Assembly: GCF_000697965.2 (NCBI RefSeq)
Contig: NZ_CP015881.1
Span: forward strand, 868,001 to 932,000
DNA length: 64,000 nt
Direction of reading: 5' to 3'
DNA from: Ensifer adhaerens
GTDB lineage: Bacteria; Pseudomonadota; Alphaproteobacteria; Rhizobiales; Rhizobiaceae
Shown here: piece after piece, positions 8,528 to 16,216 of the stretch
Layout: each line of letters starts with the position of its first letter
Position numbering within the stretch: the first letter of the stretch is position 1
Made by a program: the position numbers and the translations under genes
Notes under the pieces: generated by a model
What the model was told of the DNA's origin: nothing
The model's input: the letters and a program-made list of their open reading frames with translations, nothing else
Database searches by the model: none

Positions 8528-10429
8528 CTACCCCACCAGATTGCGGTAGATCGCCGGCAGTGCCGCCGGCAGCCGCGAGATGTTGCCGACTACGGAATAG
8601 CCGTTCTGGCCGAACATGGCGGGCACGTAGGACTTCGCCTCCCGGTCGACCGTGACAGCGAAGGTGTTTATGCCGCTGCGCCGTGCCTCCGTGACCGCGC
8701 GACGGCTATCCTCGAGCGCAAAACGCCCCTCGTAGTGATCGATATCGTTGGGCTTGCCATCGGTCAGAACAAGCAAGAGCTTCTTGCGGTTCGGCTGCCG
8801 ACGAAGCTCGGCCGAGGCATGCCGGATCGCAGCACCGATGCGGGTATAGTAGCCGGGTTTCAGTGCGGCAATGCGCGCTTCGACCAGCGGCCCCATAGCC
8901 TCGTTGAAGGCCTTCACGGTTTCCACCCGCACCCAGTCACGCCGCCTTGAGGTGAAGGTAAGGATCGAGTGGTTGTCGCCGCAGGCCGACAGCCCGTGCG
9001 CAAGGATGAGCAAAGCTTCTTTTTCCACGTCGAGCACCCGCCGGTTGTCTGACCAGGAATCGGTCGACAGCGACACGTCGACGAGGATCGTCACCGCCAG
9101 GTCATGCACCTGCGGCCGACTCATCAGATGGATGCGGTCGCTGCCCTGGCCGCCGGCGGCGAGATCGGTGCGGGCACGCACGACCGCGTCGAGATCGAGA
9201 TCGGCGCCGTCAAGTTGTGCACGCAGCATCTCGTGCCGCGGGCGCAGCACTTCGAACTGGCGCCGCACCCGGCGGATCAAGCTCCGGCTTTCCTCGGTCA
9301 GTTCGCTCCGCTCTTCCTGGGCGGAAGCCGGCATTGCCAGCACGCGGCAATGGTCCTTGAGGTACTGCCCGGTCCGGTAGTTCCATTCGGGATAGGTCAG
9401 CTCGGCCGTCAGCGGCGTCGGATCGACGGCTTCCGGCGGCAGATCGAGATCGAAGCGGAATCGCGCCGAGGGCCGTCCCTTGCGCTCGCCGAGCGTCATG
9501 TCGTCCAGTTCCTCGGCAGCCTTGCTGTCGTGGTCGTCGCTGTCGTCGCCGGGACGGTCGACGTTGACCATCTCGGCCATGGCCAGGATCTTCTCGAAGC
9601 GATTGAGGATGAACGGGCTGCGTTCGCCCTTGCGGTTCTCCGGGTTTTCGCGCACCGCCACGTGGCGCTCAACCTCGACACCCTCACTCTGCGTGCCCGC
9701 TGTCGCGGCCACATCTTCGTCGCGCACGGTCGTGGTTTCGGCCCGCAACAGCGTGTCCGGCCACAGCGGCATCGGCAGCATCGGCAGGTAGCCGGGCGGC
9801 GCACGATGCGGGAAGATCACCGGCAGCGTCGTATCTGCCTCGCCTGTGGCCCTGCGCAACAGCCGCAGGATGCGGTTTTCAAGATGCTGCTCGATCGACG
9901 GCAGAGCGCCCCGCTTCCGCTCGGCAAGGGTAGCCTCGGCCAGACGCCGATAGCGCCGCCTAAGGCCTGGGAACCGCTGGAAGACGTCCTCGACCGTTTC
10001 CAGCGCGCGCGATATCAGCGCCAGGTCACGACGGAGCGGATCGGTCTCGCTGACGGGGTCGACCGGCATCGTCGCCATATAGGCGACGAGCCAGTGATAG
10101 AGATCCTGGTTCAGGTCTTTCGTCGGAAAAATGTCGATCTCGCCCGGCAGCATCAAGGACGCGTGGTCACGCGCCGGCTGGACGAGCTTCTCTTCGCCAA
10201 GTCCCATGCGCTGCCGCCACCGCAAGCGATGGGTCGACGTGCGCCCGCGGGCGGGCACGATCTGCACCGCTGGCTCGCCGCCATGTCCGCGAAAGCAAAC
10301 GCCGAGCACCGGCAGCATGTCGGCGAGCTTCACCGCCTCCTCCGGATAACGCCGCCAGGTTCTGGTGTTGCCGACGAAACGGTGCCAGGCTCGTCCGACG
10401 GTTTCTTCGAGCTCGAGGAAATCAAGCAT
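8528..10429 (-). CDS. norD: NorD, von Willebrand factor A domain protein
   Basis: This 633-residue cytoplasmic protein has a C-terminal VWA domain with the MIDAS motif DVSLS in VDVSLSTDSW and a later LTDGKPND block. It works with the ATPase NorQ to activate NorCB, probably by helping insert the non-haem iron. The middle part is acidic and low in complexity, as usual for NorD. It follows norQ by 8 bp and ends the norCBQD operon. Length and order match other denitrifiers. Confidence 0.95.
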   Translation of the reverse strand: MLDFLELEETVGRAWHRFVGNTRTWRRYPEEAVKLADMLPVLGVCFRGHGGEPAVQIVPARGRTSTHRLRWRQRMGLGEEKLVQPARDHASLMLPGEIDIFPTKDLNQDLYHWLVAYMATMPVDPVSETDPLRRDLALISRALETVEDVFQRFPGLRRRYRRLAEATLAERKRGALPSIEQHLENRILRLLRRATGEADTTLPVIFPHRAPPGYLPMLPMPLWPDTLLRAETTTVRDEDVAATAGTQSEGVEVERHVAVRENPENRKGERSPFILNRFEKILAMAEMVNVDRPGDDSDDHDSKAAEELDDMTLGERKGRPSARFRFDLDLPPEAVDPTPLTAELTYPEWNYRTGQYLKDHCRVLAMPASAQEERSELTEESRSLIRRVRRQFEVLRPRHEMLRAQLDGADLDLDAVVRARTDLAAGGQGSDRIHLMSRPQVHDLAVTILVDVSLSTDSWSDNRRVLDVEKEALLILAHGLSACGDNHSILTFTSRRRDWVRVETVKAFNEAMGPLVEARIAALKPGYYTRIGAAIRHASAELRRQPNRKKLLLVLTDGKPNDIDHYEGRFALEDSRRAVTEARRSGINTFAVTVDREAKSYVPAMFGQNGYSVVGNISRLPAALPAIYRNLVG

Positions 10430-10437
10430 GGCTCACC

Positions 10438-11250
10438 TCAGGCGATCAGAGAACCGGCCACTTCGAGAAGTGCTGAGCGCACATCCGGTTCGTCGGTCAG
10501 AGGCTCGATCATCGCGGCCCGCACCGCATCCTTCACCGGCATTCCGGCATCAATCAGCGAGGCGCAATAGACGAGCAGCCGGGTCGACACGCCTTCTTCG
10601 AGATCATGCCCTTTCAGAGCGCGCAGGCGCTGCGCGAGGTTGACGAGCGGCGCCACCTGGCTCTCCAGCAGTCCGCTCTCTTGCGAAACGACTGAAATCT
10701 CGGCGTTGCGCGGCAGGAAATCGAACTCGATCGCCACGAAGCGCTGACGGGTGCTCGGCTTCAGGCTCTTCAAAAGGTTCTGGTAGCCGGGATTGTAGGA
10801 CACGATCAGCATGAAGCTCGACGGTGCTTCGAGCAGTTCGCCGGTCCGTTCAAGCGGCAACATGCGGCGATCGTCGGTCAGTGGATGCAGGACGACGGCG
10901 ACGTCCTTGCGGGCTTCCACGATCTCGTCGAGATAGCAGACGCCGCCGTTGCGCACGGCCCGGGTCAGGGGGCCGTCGACCCAGACGGTGTCGCCGCCCT
11001 TGAGCAGATAGCGACCGGTAAGGTCGGCGGCGGCCAGATCGTCATGGCAGGAAACGGTCGAAAGCGGCAGGCCGAGCTTCGCTGCCATGTGGCTGACGAA
11101 GCGGGTCTTGCCGCATCCTGTTGGTCCCTTCAAGAGCAGCGGCAGCTGGCGCACCCAGGCGCTTTCGAACAACGCGCATTCATTGCCGGAGGGGCTATAG
11201 GCGGGGATATCGAGCGACGCGCGACTGACGGCAGATTGGACAGGGCTCAT
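10438..11250 (-). CDS. norQ: NorQ, MoxR-type AAA+ ATPase
   Basis: This 270-residue ATPase has Walker A GPTGCGKT at residues 42-49 and Walker B in VCYLDEIVEA. It partners with NorD to mature nitric oxide reductase. It lies 66 bp downstream of norB and directly upstream of norD on the same strand. Confidence 0.95.
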   Translation of the reverse strand: MSPVQSAVSRASLDIPAYSPSGNECALFESAWVRQLPLLLKGPTGCGKTRFVSHMAAKLGLPLSTVSCHDDLAAADLTGRYLLKGGDTVWVDGPLTRAVRNGGVCYLDEIVEARKDVAVVLHPLTDDRRMLPLERTGELLEAPSSFMLIVSYNPGYQNLLKSLKPSTRQRFVAIEFDFLPRNAEISVVSQESGLLESQVAPLVNLAQRLRALKGHDLEEGVSTRLLVYCASLIDAGMPVKDAVRAAMIEPLTDEPDVRSALLEVAGSLIA

Positions 11251-11315
11251 GGCAAGTCTCCATGCTGGGAATTCTTGGGGAGATGCCGGCGCGGCGAGCC
11301 GCGCCGGCTGGTCGG

Positions 11316-12662
11316 TTATTCAGCGGGTTGGACGACACCGGCGAGCTTCTCGCTGCGCTCGCGTCCGGGCACCAGAACGGCCCAGATGAACATCAGCGCC
11401 GAGATCAGGACGACGGCACCGGAACCGAGGCGGATCCAGTAGAACAGCGCCAGCTGGTCCTGGACGTCCATGTAGCTTTCGCCGAGCACGCGCTGCAGAT
11501 GCGCCTGGAGAACACCGGCAAAGGTCAGCGCGAAGGTCATGACCGACATGGCGGTGCACATGATCCAGAAGCTCACCATCGACAGCCACTGGTTATACGG
11601 CGCACGGCCGCGGATCTCCGGGATGGCATAGGCCATGACCGCGAGGTTCAGCATCACGTAGGCGCCGAAGAAGGCGAGGTGTCCATGGGCCGCGGTCACC
11701 TGGGTGCCGTGGGTATAGTAGTTCACCGAAGACAGCGTGTGCAGGAAGCCCCAGACGCCAGCGCCGAAGAAGGCCATGACCGAGCAGCCGATCGACCAGA
11801 GGAGGGCTGCGCGGTTCGGATGCTTGCGGCCGGCCTTCCAGGTCATCACGAAGGTGAAGACCACCATGGTGAAGAAGGGGGCCACTTCCAGCGTCGAGAA
11901 CAGCGAACCGATCCACTGCCAGTAGCCCGGCGCGCCGATCCAGTAGTAGTGGTGGCCCGTGCCGAGGATGCCGGAGAAGAGCGCCAGGCCGACGATGACA
12001 TAGAGCCATTTTTCGACGACCTCACGGTCGATGCCGTTGAGCTTGATCATCAGGAAGGCGAGCACCGATGCCATGATCAGTTCCCAGACGCCTTCGACCC
12101 AGAGATGGACTACGTACCACCAGTACATCTTGTCGAGCGCCAGGTTGATCGGATTGTAGAAAGCGAAGAGGAAGAAGATCGCGACACCCCAAAGCCCGAA
12201 GATCAGGATGTTGGTGACGGTCGTCTTGCGGCCTTTCAACACCGTCAGTGTGATGTTGTAGAGGAACATCAGCGCGACGATGACGATACCGACCTTGATC
12301 GCGAAGGGCTGCTCGAGGAACTCACGCCCCTCGTGGATGTGCATGAGGTAGCCGACGACGGCAATGGCAGCGGCGATCAGGAAGATCCAGAACTGCGCGA
12401 TGGCGATCTTCGTGCTGTAGAGCTCGGTTTCTGCCTCTTCCGGCAGCAGGTAGTAGGTCGCGCCCATGAAGCCCATGAGCAGCCAGACGATCAGCGCGTT
12501 GGTGTGGACCATGCGCACGATGTTGAAGGGCAGGAGCTCGGAGAGCGTGTTGGGCAGGACGTAGATGGTGCCGGCAAGCACGCCGAACAGCACCTGGGCG
12601 AGAAACAGGCCAAGCGCTCCGTAGAAATAGAGCATCGCGACCTTTTGGGTTTGGTATTTCAT
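11316..12662 (-). CDS. norB: Nitric oxide reductase catalytic subunit NorB (cNOR)
   Basis: NorB reduces two NO to N2O in the cytoplasmic membrane, taking electrons from NorC. The 448-residue protein has about twelve helices. By comparison with the known cNOR ligand pattern, H53 and H328 bind low-spin haem b, H326 binds haem b3, and H186, H237, H238 and E190 bind FeB. All are present at the expected spacings. The start at 12662 (MKYQTQ) is preferred over 12677 as the family start. It lies 24 bp after norC. Confidence 0.97.
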   Translation of the reverse strand: MKYQTQKVAMLYFYGALGLFLAQVLFGVLAGTIYVLPNTLSELLPFNIVRMVHTNALIVWLLMGFMGATYYLLPEEAETELYSTKIAIAQFWIFLIAAAIAVVGYLMHIHEGREFLEQPFAIKVGIVIVALMFLYNITLTVLKGRKTTVTNILIFGLWGVAIFFLFAFYNPINLALDKMYWWYVVHLWVEGVWELIMASVLAFLMIKLNGIDREVVEKWLYVIVGLALFSGILGTGHHYYWIGAPGYWQWIGSLFSTLEVAPFFTMVVFTFVMTWKAGRKHPNRAALLWSIGCSVMAFFGAGVWGFLHTLSSVNYYTHGTQVTAAHGHLAFFGAYVMLNLAVMAYAIPEIRGRAPYNQWLSMVSFWIMCTAMSVMTFALTFAGVLQAHLQRVLGESYMDVQDQLALFYWIRLGSGAVVLISALMFIWAVLVPGRERSEKLAGVVQPAE

Positions 12663-12686
12663 GGTGTCACACTCCACTCGGTTCGC

Positions 12687-13139
12687 TTAACCTGCCTCGT
12701 TCGGCGGCCAGTTCTGGGTCTTGATGCGGCTCGTCCATTCGAGGAAGTCGGCGAGGTCGTTGAGTTCCTGTTCGGTGAGATTGAACTGCGGCATCTGCCG
12801 CCGTCCCTCGATGCCGGTCGGCTGGGCAGCCATCCAGGCCTTAAGCGTATCGCGGGCGCCATCCGGATCGGCCTCGCCGCCGAATCGCTTCCAGACGTTG
12901 CCGAGCTCGGGCGCGAAATAGGCGCCCTCGCCGAGAAGCGTGTGGCAGTTGATACAGGAGTTCTTTTCCCAGACGTGTTTGCCGCGGGCGACCGCATCGG
13001 TCAGCGTCGTTTCATCCGTCGAAGTCGTCCGCATGTAGTAGTGGCTGTGGGCGGTCAGCCCGACGAAGATTGCGAAGAAAAAGAAGGACCCGCCGTAAAA
13101 GACGTTACGGGCCCCGGTTTTGGTGAGGCGTTCTGCCAT
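12687..13139 (-). CDS. norC: Nitric oxide reductase cytochrome c subunit NorC
   Basis: This 150-residue protein has one N-terminal membrane anchor (about residues 12-32) and a periplasmic cytochrome c domain with CINCH at residues 62-66. M116 in QMPQF is the probable sixth ligand. The ATG at 13139 is chosen; a GTG one codon upstream is also possible, and AAGGA precedes both. It is first in norCBQD and has an NnrR-type box at 13266-13279. Confidence 0.95.
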   Translation of the reverse strand: MAERLTKTGARNVFYGGSFFFFAIFVGLTAHSHYYMRTTSTDETTLTDAVARGKHVWEKNSCINCHTLLGEGAYFAPELGNVWKRFGGEADPDGARDTLKAWMAAQPTGIEGRRQMPQFNLTEQELNDLADFLEWTSRIKTQNWPPNEAG

Positions 13140-13265
13140 CACGTGGTCCTTTCGATTTCAGTTGGCCGCTGAGAGTGCGGCCGGCTGATCTGATCCCCTC
13201 CCCGTGCGGCGCAGCCGGCAACAATCGGGGCGACCTCATGTCTAGGGAAATCGGCGGCGGCTTCT

Positions 13266-13279
13266 TTGCGTTTCGGCAA
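13266..13279. promoter_or_regulatory. NnrR/FNR-type box for norCBQD
   Basis: TTGCG-TTTC-GGCAA. It lies between norF and norC, which shows norCBQD has its own promoter separate from norEF. The predicted start near 13231 gives an 89-nt leader. Confidence 0.75.
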
Positions 13280-13297
13280 ACAAGTCCGCGGCTAGCC

Positions 13298-13576
13298 TCA
13301 GCTGATGAAAGCAGTGCTCAGGACCAGCTTCGCTGCAGCGACGAGGACGAGTGCTGCGGGCCAGATCAAAAGGCCAAGACGAAGGGCCGACGGCGCCTGC
13401 CGGAGCCCCATGAAATCGAGCGCGACGAACCGGCTTTTGACGATGGCGAGCCCGAGCAACACGACGATGACGAGGGTGGCCGGCCCGGCGACCGCCATCA
13501 GCGCCATGCCCGACATCACGGCTACGGCAAGCAGCAGCCAGGTCTTGAACAATTGTCTGGGATTGCGATCGGTCAT
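13298..13576 (-). CDS. norF: NorF, small membrane protein (cytochrome oxidase subunit IV-like)
   Basis: This 92-residue protein has three hydrophobic helices, as in NorF/COX4-like proteins that accompany NorE. The ATG at 13576 is used. A GTG at 13585 overlaps the norE stop as GTGA and could be the true, translationally coupled start. It ends 159 bp before norC. Confidence 0.8.
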   Translation of the reverse strand: MTDRNPRQLFKTWLLLAVAVMSGMALMAVAGPATLVIVVLLGLAIVKSRFVALDFMGLRQAPSALRLGLLIWPAALVLVAAAKLVLSTAFIS

Positions 13577-13581
13577 GGCAC

Positions 13582-14139
13582 TCACACGAGATAGACGAGC
13601 GGGAACATCACGATCCAGACCAGATCGATCACGTGCCAGAGCGTGGTGATCAGCTCGACATTGCCGGGTTTCGGTCGCCAGGCAACGATGATGAGCACGA
13701 AGGCACCGAAGACGACGTGCAGCAGATGGAAGCCCGTGACGAGAAAATAGAGCTCGAAGAAGGAGCCGAACTGAGGATCGCCGGCAACGCCGGCCTCGGC
13801 GCTATATTCGAAGAGCTTGATCCCCACGAAGGCGAAGCCGAAAAGTGCTGCATTCACCAGCGCCCGCCGACGCTGCTTAAGCGATGCACTCGGCCTCGTC
13901 GCCAAGGCCGCCTGCCAGCCGCTTGTCAAAAGAACAAGCGTGTTGATACCGGCAAGCAGCGGATCGAGATGCGAGCGGGCGGCGGCAAACGCGTCCGGCT
14001 GGAGAAGACCCACAATCAGGAAGCCGACAAGCAGAATACCGAACGCGGCAAGTTCACTCCAGACGAGCACCCAGAGCAGCAAGGCGTCCGTCGTATCCTC
14101 TTCCACCGTTGCGGCAATCGGATGACTGCGGGCATCCAT
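13582..14139 (-). CDS. norE: NorE, cytochrome c oxidase subunit III-like protein
   Basis: This 185-residue, five-helix protein is of the COX3 superfamily. Typical blocks are LLWVLVWSELAAFGI near the start and GFHLLHVVFGAFVLI in the fourth helix. NorE is not needed for NorCB catalysis but raises NO reduction in vivo. The ATG at 14139 has GGAGGCG 6 nt upstream, which decides it over 14157. The box at 14198-14211 predicts a start at about 14163. Confidence 0.9.
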   Translation of the reverse strand: MDARSHPIAATVEEDTTDALLLWVLVWSELAAFGILLVGFLIVGLLQPDAFAAARSHLDPLLAGINTLVLLTSGWQAALATRPSASLKQRRRALVNAALFGFAFVGIKLFEYSAEAGVAGDPQFGSFFELYFLVTGFHLLHVVFGAFVLIIVAWRPKPGNVELITTLWHVIDLVWIVMFPLVYLV

Positions 14140-14197
14140 GTCAGCGCCTCCGTTCAAAAAACATCGTTCGAGCTAGGCGCGAGCGCGCACCCTGTCT

Positions 14198-14211
14198 TTG
14201 CGATTGAGCAA
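14198..14211. promoter_or_regulatory. NnrR/FNR-type box shared by norEF and the 51-residue gene
   Basis: TTGCG-ATTG-AGCAA. Class II spacing in both directions predicts starts near 14163 (24 nt before norE) and near 14246 (16 nt before the small gene), so one site could drive both promoters. Confidence 0.72.
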
Positions 14212-14261
14212 AGAAGCCGGCAGGGGGCGGGGCTATTGGCTGACAACAAAGGAGCCTTCCG

Positions 14262-14417
14262 ATGACAGACGCACAGATCGGCCTTTCCGTCGCCACCCCC
14301 ATCATCATCGTCTTCGCCCTCGTGCTCTATCGCATGGGCGTGCTTCAGCGCGGCGCGACGCTGTCGGCGATCCTCTCCTCCGTTGCGATCGCCATCGTTC
14401 TGTTTCTCGATCGCTGA
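14262..14417 (+). CDS. 51-residue membrane protein in the NnrR-type regulon
   Basis: The ATG at 14262 has GGAG at 14251-14254, and the frame stops at TGA 14415-14417. The product starts MTDAQIGLSV and has two hydrophobic stretches (about residues 9-24 and 33-48) separated by a short basic turn, RMGVLQRG, so it is a likely two-span membrane protein. It diverges from norE across a shared box and precedes the hemerythrin-like gene, which has its own box. No family is recognised. Small hydrophobic genes are often missed by gene callers. It could be a subunit or assembly factor of the NO-reducing machinery, which is inference. Confidence 0.72.
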   Translation: MTDAQIGLSVATPIIIVFALVLYRMGVLQRGATLSAILSSVAIAIVLFLDR

Positions 14418-14427
14418 TCTGCAGACT

Positions 14428-14441
14428 TTGAGAAATGTCAA
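14428..14441. promoter_or_regulatory. NnrR/FNR-type box for the hemerythrin-nnrU unit
   Basis: TTGAG-AAAT-GTCAA. The predicted start near 14476 lies 20 nt before the ATG at 14496. Confidence 0.72.
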
Positions 14442-14495
14442 AGAGGATCATTGCCGTCGGGTGTAGTTCGAACCAACACTCAACGGAGCAGATCG

Positions 14496-14924
14496 ATGCA
14501 GCAGCAATTTTCAGAACATCACGAGCTGGGGCAGGCTTACCGCGAGCTTTTATCCCTGTGTGATCGCCTCGAGACGCTGGCCGATTCCATCCCGCGCCGC
14601 ATCGACCTGACGAGCTGCCGCGTGATCCTGACGGAGCTGCCGGAAAAGCTCAGGCGCGTCCACGCGCTGGAGGAAATGATCCTGTTTCCAGCAGTCGAAA
14701 TTCAGCGGGCAGACGACGGCCGTTACGCCTTGATCGCACGGCTGCGCGCCGAGCATGACCAGGACGATCGGGCAGCCGTCGAGCTGGTACGTGTGCTGAA
14801 GGCGGTTCTCGACAACAGGCCATCGCTCAGCTGGGATGCGATCGGCTACATGCTGCGGGGCTTCTTCGAAACTGTTCGCCGCCATGTCGCAACGGAGCGC
14901 CTGCTTCTCTGGCGCCATGCGTGA
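14496..14924 (+). CDS. Hemerythrin-like HHE domain protein
   Basis: This 142-residue all-helical protein has His/Glu residues spaced as in hemerythrin-like domains: HHELGQAY near residues 8-15, VHALEE near 56, AEHDQDD near 83 and HVATERLLLWRH at the end. Such domains bind a di-iron centre and sense or buffer O2 or NO, and some repair Fe-S clusters under nitrosative stress. The ATG at 14496 lies just after its box. It touches nnrU downstream and should be cotranscribed with it. Confidence 0.75.
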   Translation: MQQQFSEHHELGQAYRELLSLCDRLETLADSIPRRIDLTSCRVILTELPEKLRRVHALEEMILFPAVEIQRADDGRYALIARLRAEHDQDDRAAVELVRVLKAVLDNRPSLSWDAIGYMLRGFFETVRRHVATERLLLWRHA

Positions 14925-14934
14925 GACAACCGAT

Positions 14935-15624
14935 ATGACCTATTTTCTCCTCGCCTTCGCCGTCTTCCTGCTGCTCCATCTGGTGCCGGCCTGGCCGGCG
15001 TTACGCCAGGGCCTGATCGACCGGCTCGGTCGCTCGACCTATTTCGCGGTGTATTCGCTTCTTTCCGTGCTTGCTCTCGGCTTCGTCTTTCACGCGGCCC
15101 TTCAGCTCGATTTCATCCCGCTCTGGGAACCGGCGGCCTGGCAGGCCTGGGTAACCTTCGTGCTGGCGCCACTCGGCATCTTTCTCGTGCTGGCTGGCCT
15201 CTTCAGCGAAAACGCGCTGTCGATCTCCATCTATCAGGGAAACGAGCGGCCCGGCGCCATCGTAACGATCACCCGTCACCCGGTGCTCTGGGGCTTCCTG
15301 CTCTGGGCCGCCGGTCACATCGTGCCCAATGGCGACTTGCGCGCGCTGGTTCTTTTCGGCGGTTTCGCACTGTTTTCCGCCGGTGGCTTCTTGATGCTTG
15401 AAAAGCGTGCCCGCCGGCGTTTGGGTGACAACTGGCAAGCGGCCTCGAAGGGCACGTCAGTCTGGCCCTTTGCGGCCATCATTCGAGGCGAAACCCGTTT
15501 GCGCGCCGATCCCGTGATGATCATCGCCGCCTTTGCCACCGTCGCGATTGCCGTGTGGCTGCTGCTTGGCGGTCACGAGGTCCTGTTCGGCGCCGATCCG
15601 CTGCTTCAGGCCACCGTCTCCTAG
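14935..15624 (+). CDS. nnrU: NnrU family membrane protein
   Basis: This 229-residue protein has about six membrane spans and the NnrU-family blocks TRHPVLWGFLLWAAGH and RRRLGDNW. NnrU is found beside denitrification genes and is needed for normal nitrite/NO reduction in some bacteria; its chemistry is unknown. An in-frame ATG at 14917 overlaps the upstream stop, so the start is uncertain by 6 codons. Confidence 0.88.
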   Translation: MTYFLLAFAVFLLLHLVPAWPALRQGLIDRLGRSTYFAVYSLLSVLALGFVFHAALQLDFIPLWEPAAWQAWVTFVLAPLGIFLVLAGLFSENALSISIYQGNERPGAIVTITRHPVLWGFLLWAAGHIVPNGDLRALVLFGGFALFSAGGFLMLEKRARRRLGDNWQAASKGTSVWPFAAIIRGETRLRADPVMIIAAFATVAIAVWLLLGGHEVLFGADPLLQATVS

Positions 15625-15625
15625 A

Positions 15626-16216
15626 TCACGATGATTTTTGGTCCTCACCCTGCCAGGCCATAGCCTGCGGGGTGATCGGCAGTGCCAGCAGGTCGATCGC
15701 TCGGGCCGCCAGATGGTCGACGATGGCCGAGACGCTCTCAGGCCGATGATAGAAGGCCGGCACCGGCGGCATGATAATCGCCCCCATTTCCGTGACGGCG
15801 CACATATTGCGCAGGTGACCGAGATGCAGCGGTGTCTCGCGTGCCATCAGCACCAGCCTGCGCCGCTCCTTCAGATGCACGTCGGCTGCCCGTACCACGA
15901 GGTTATCGGCCATGCCGGCAGAGATCGCCGCAAGTGAGCGCATGGAGCACGGCGCGACGATCATGCCGGCCGTCGAAAACGATCCGCTCGCAATCGCCGC
16001 GCCGATATCGGCGTGGTCATAGGTCCGCGCGGCCAGACGCAGCAGGGATGGAAGAGCGCCTGCGCCGACCTCATGCGCGAGCGTGCGGTGCGCCGCCGGC
16101 GACAGAACCAGATGCAGCTCGACGCTTTCGATTTCGCTGAGCCGCTCCGCGATGCGCACCGCAATCGCAGCACCCGAAGCCCCGGTGACACCGAGGACGA
16201 TCTTCAACCGGTTCAT
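15626..16216 (-). CDS. ubiX: UbiX flavin prenyltransferase
   Basis: This 196-residue protein makes prenylated FMN, the cofactor of UbiD. It shows the N-terminal GVTGASGAAIAVRI block and the CSMRSLAAI and AARETPLH-type regions of the family (here MARETPLH). The ATG at 16216 overlaps the ubiD stop as ATGA, so the pair is translationally coupled. It ends 1 bp from the convergent nnrU stop. Confidence 0.93.
   Translation of the reverse strand: MNRLKIVLGVTGASGAAIAVRIAERLSEIESVELHLVLSPAAHRTLAHEVGAGALPSLLRLAARTYDHADIGAAIASGSFSTAGMIVAPCSMRSLAAISAGMADNLVVRAADVHLKERRRLVLMARETPLHLGHLRNMCAVTEMGAIIMPPVPAFYHRPESVSAIVDHLAARAIDLLALPITPQAMAWQGEDQKSS

Noticed and set aside
9104..10570. 488-codon open frame opposite norD
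   Set aside because: Antisense shadow; NorD has its VWA motif and operon context.
11262..13172. 636-codon open frame opposite norB and norC
   Set aside because: Its product is a low-complexity His/Asp/Glu-rich string; the opposite strand encodes complete NorB and NorC.
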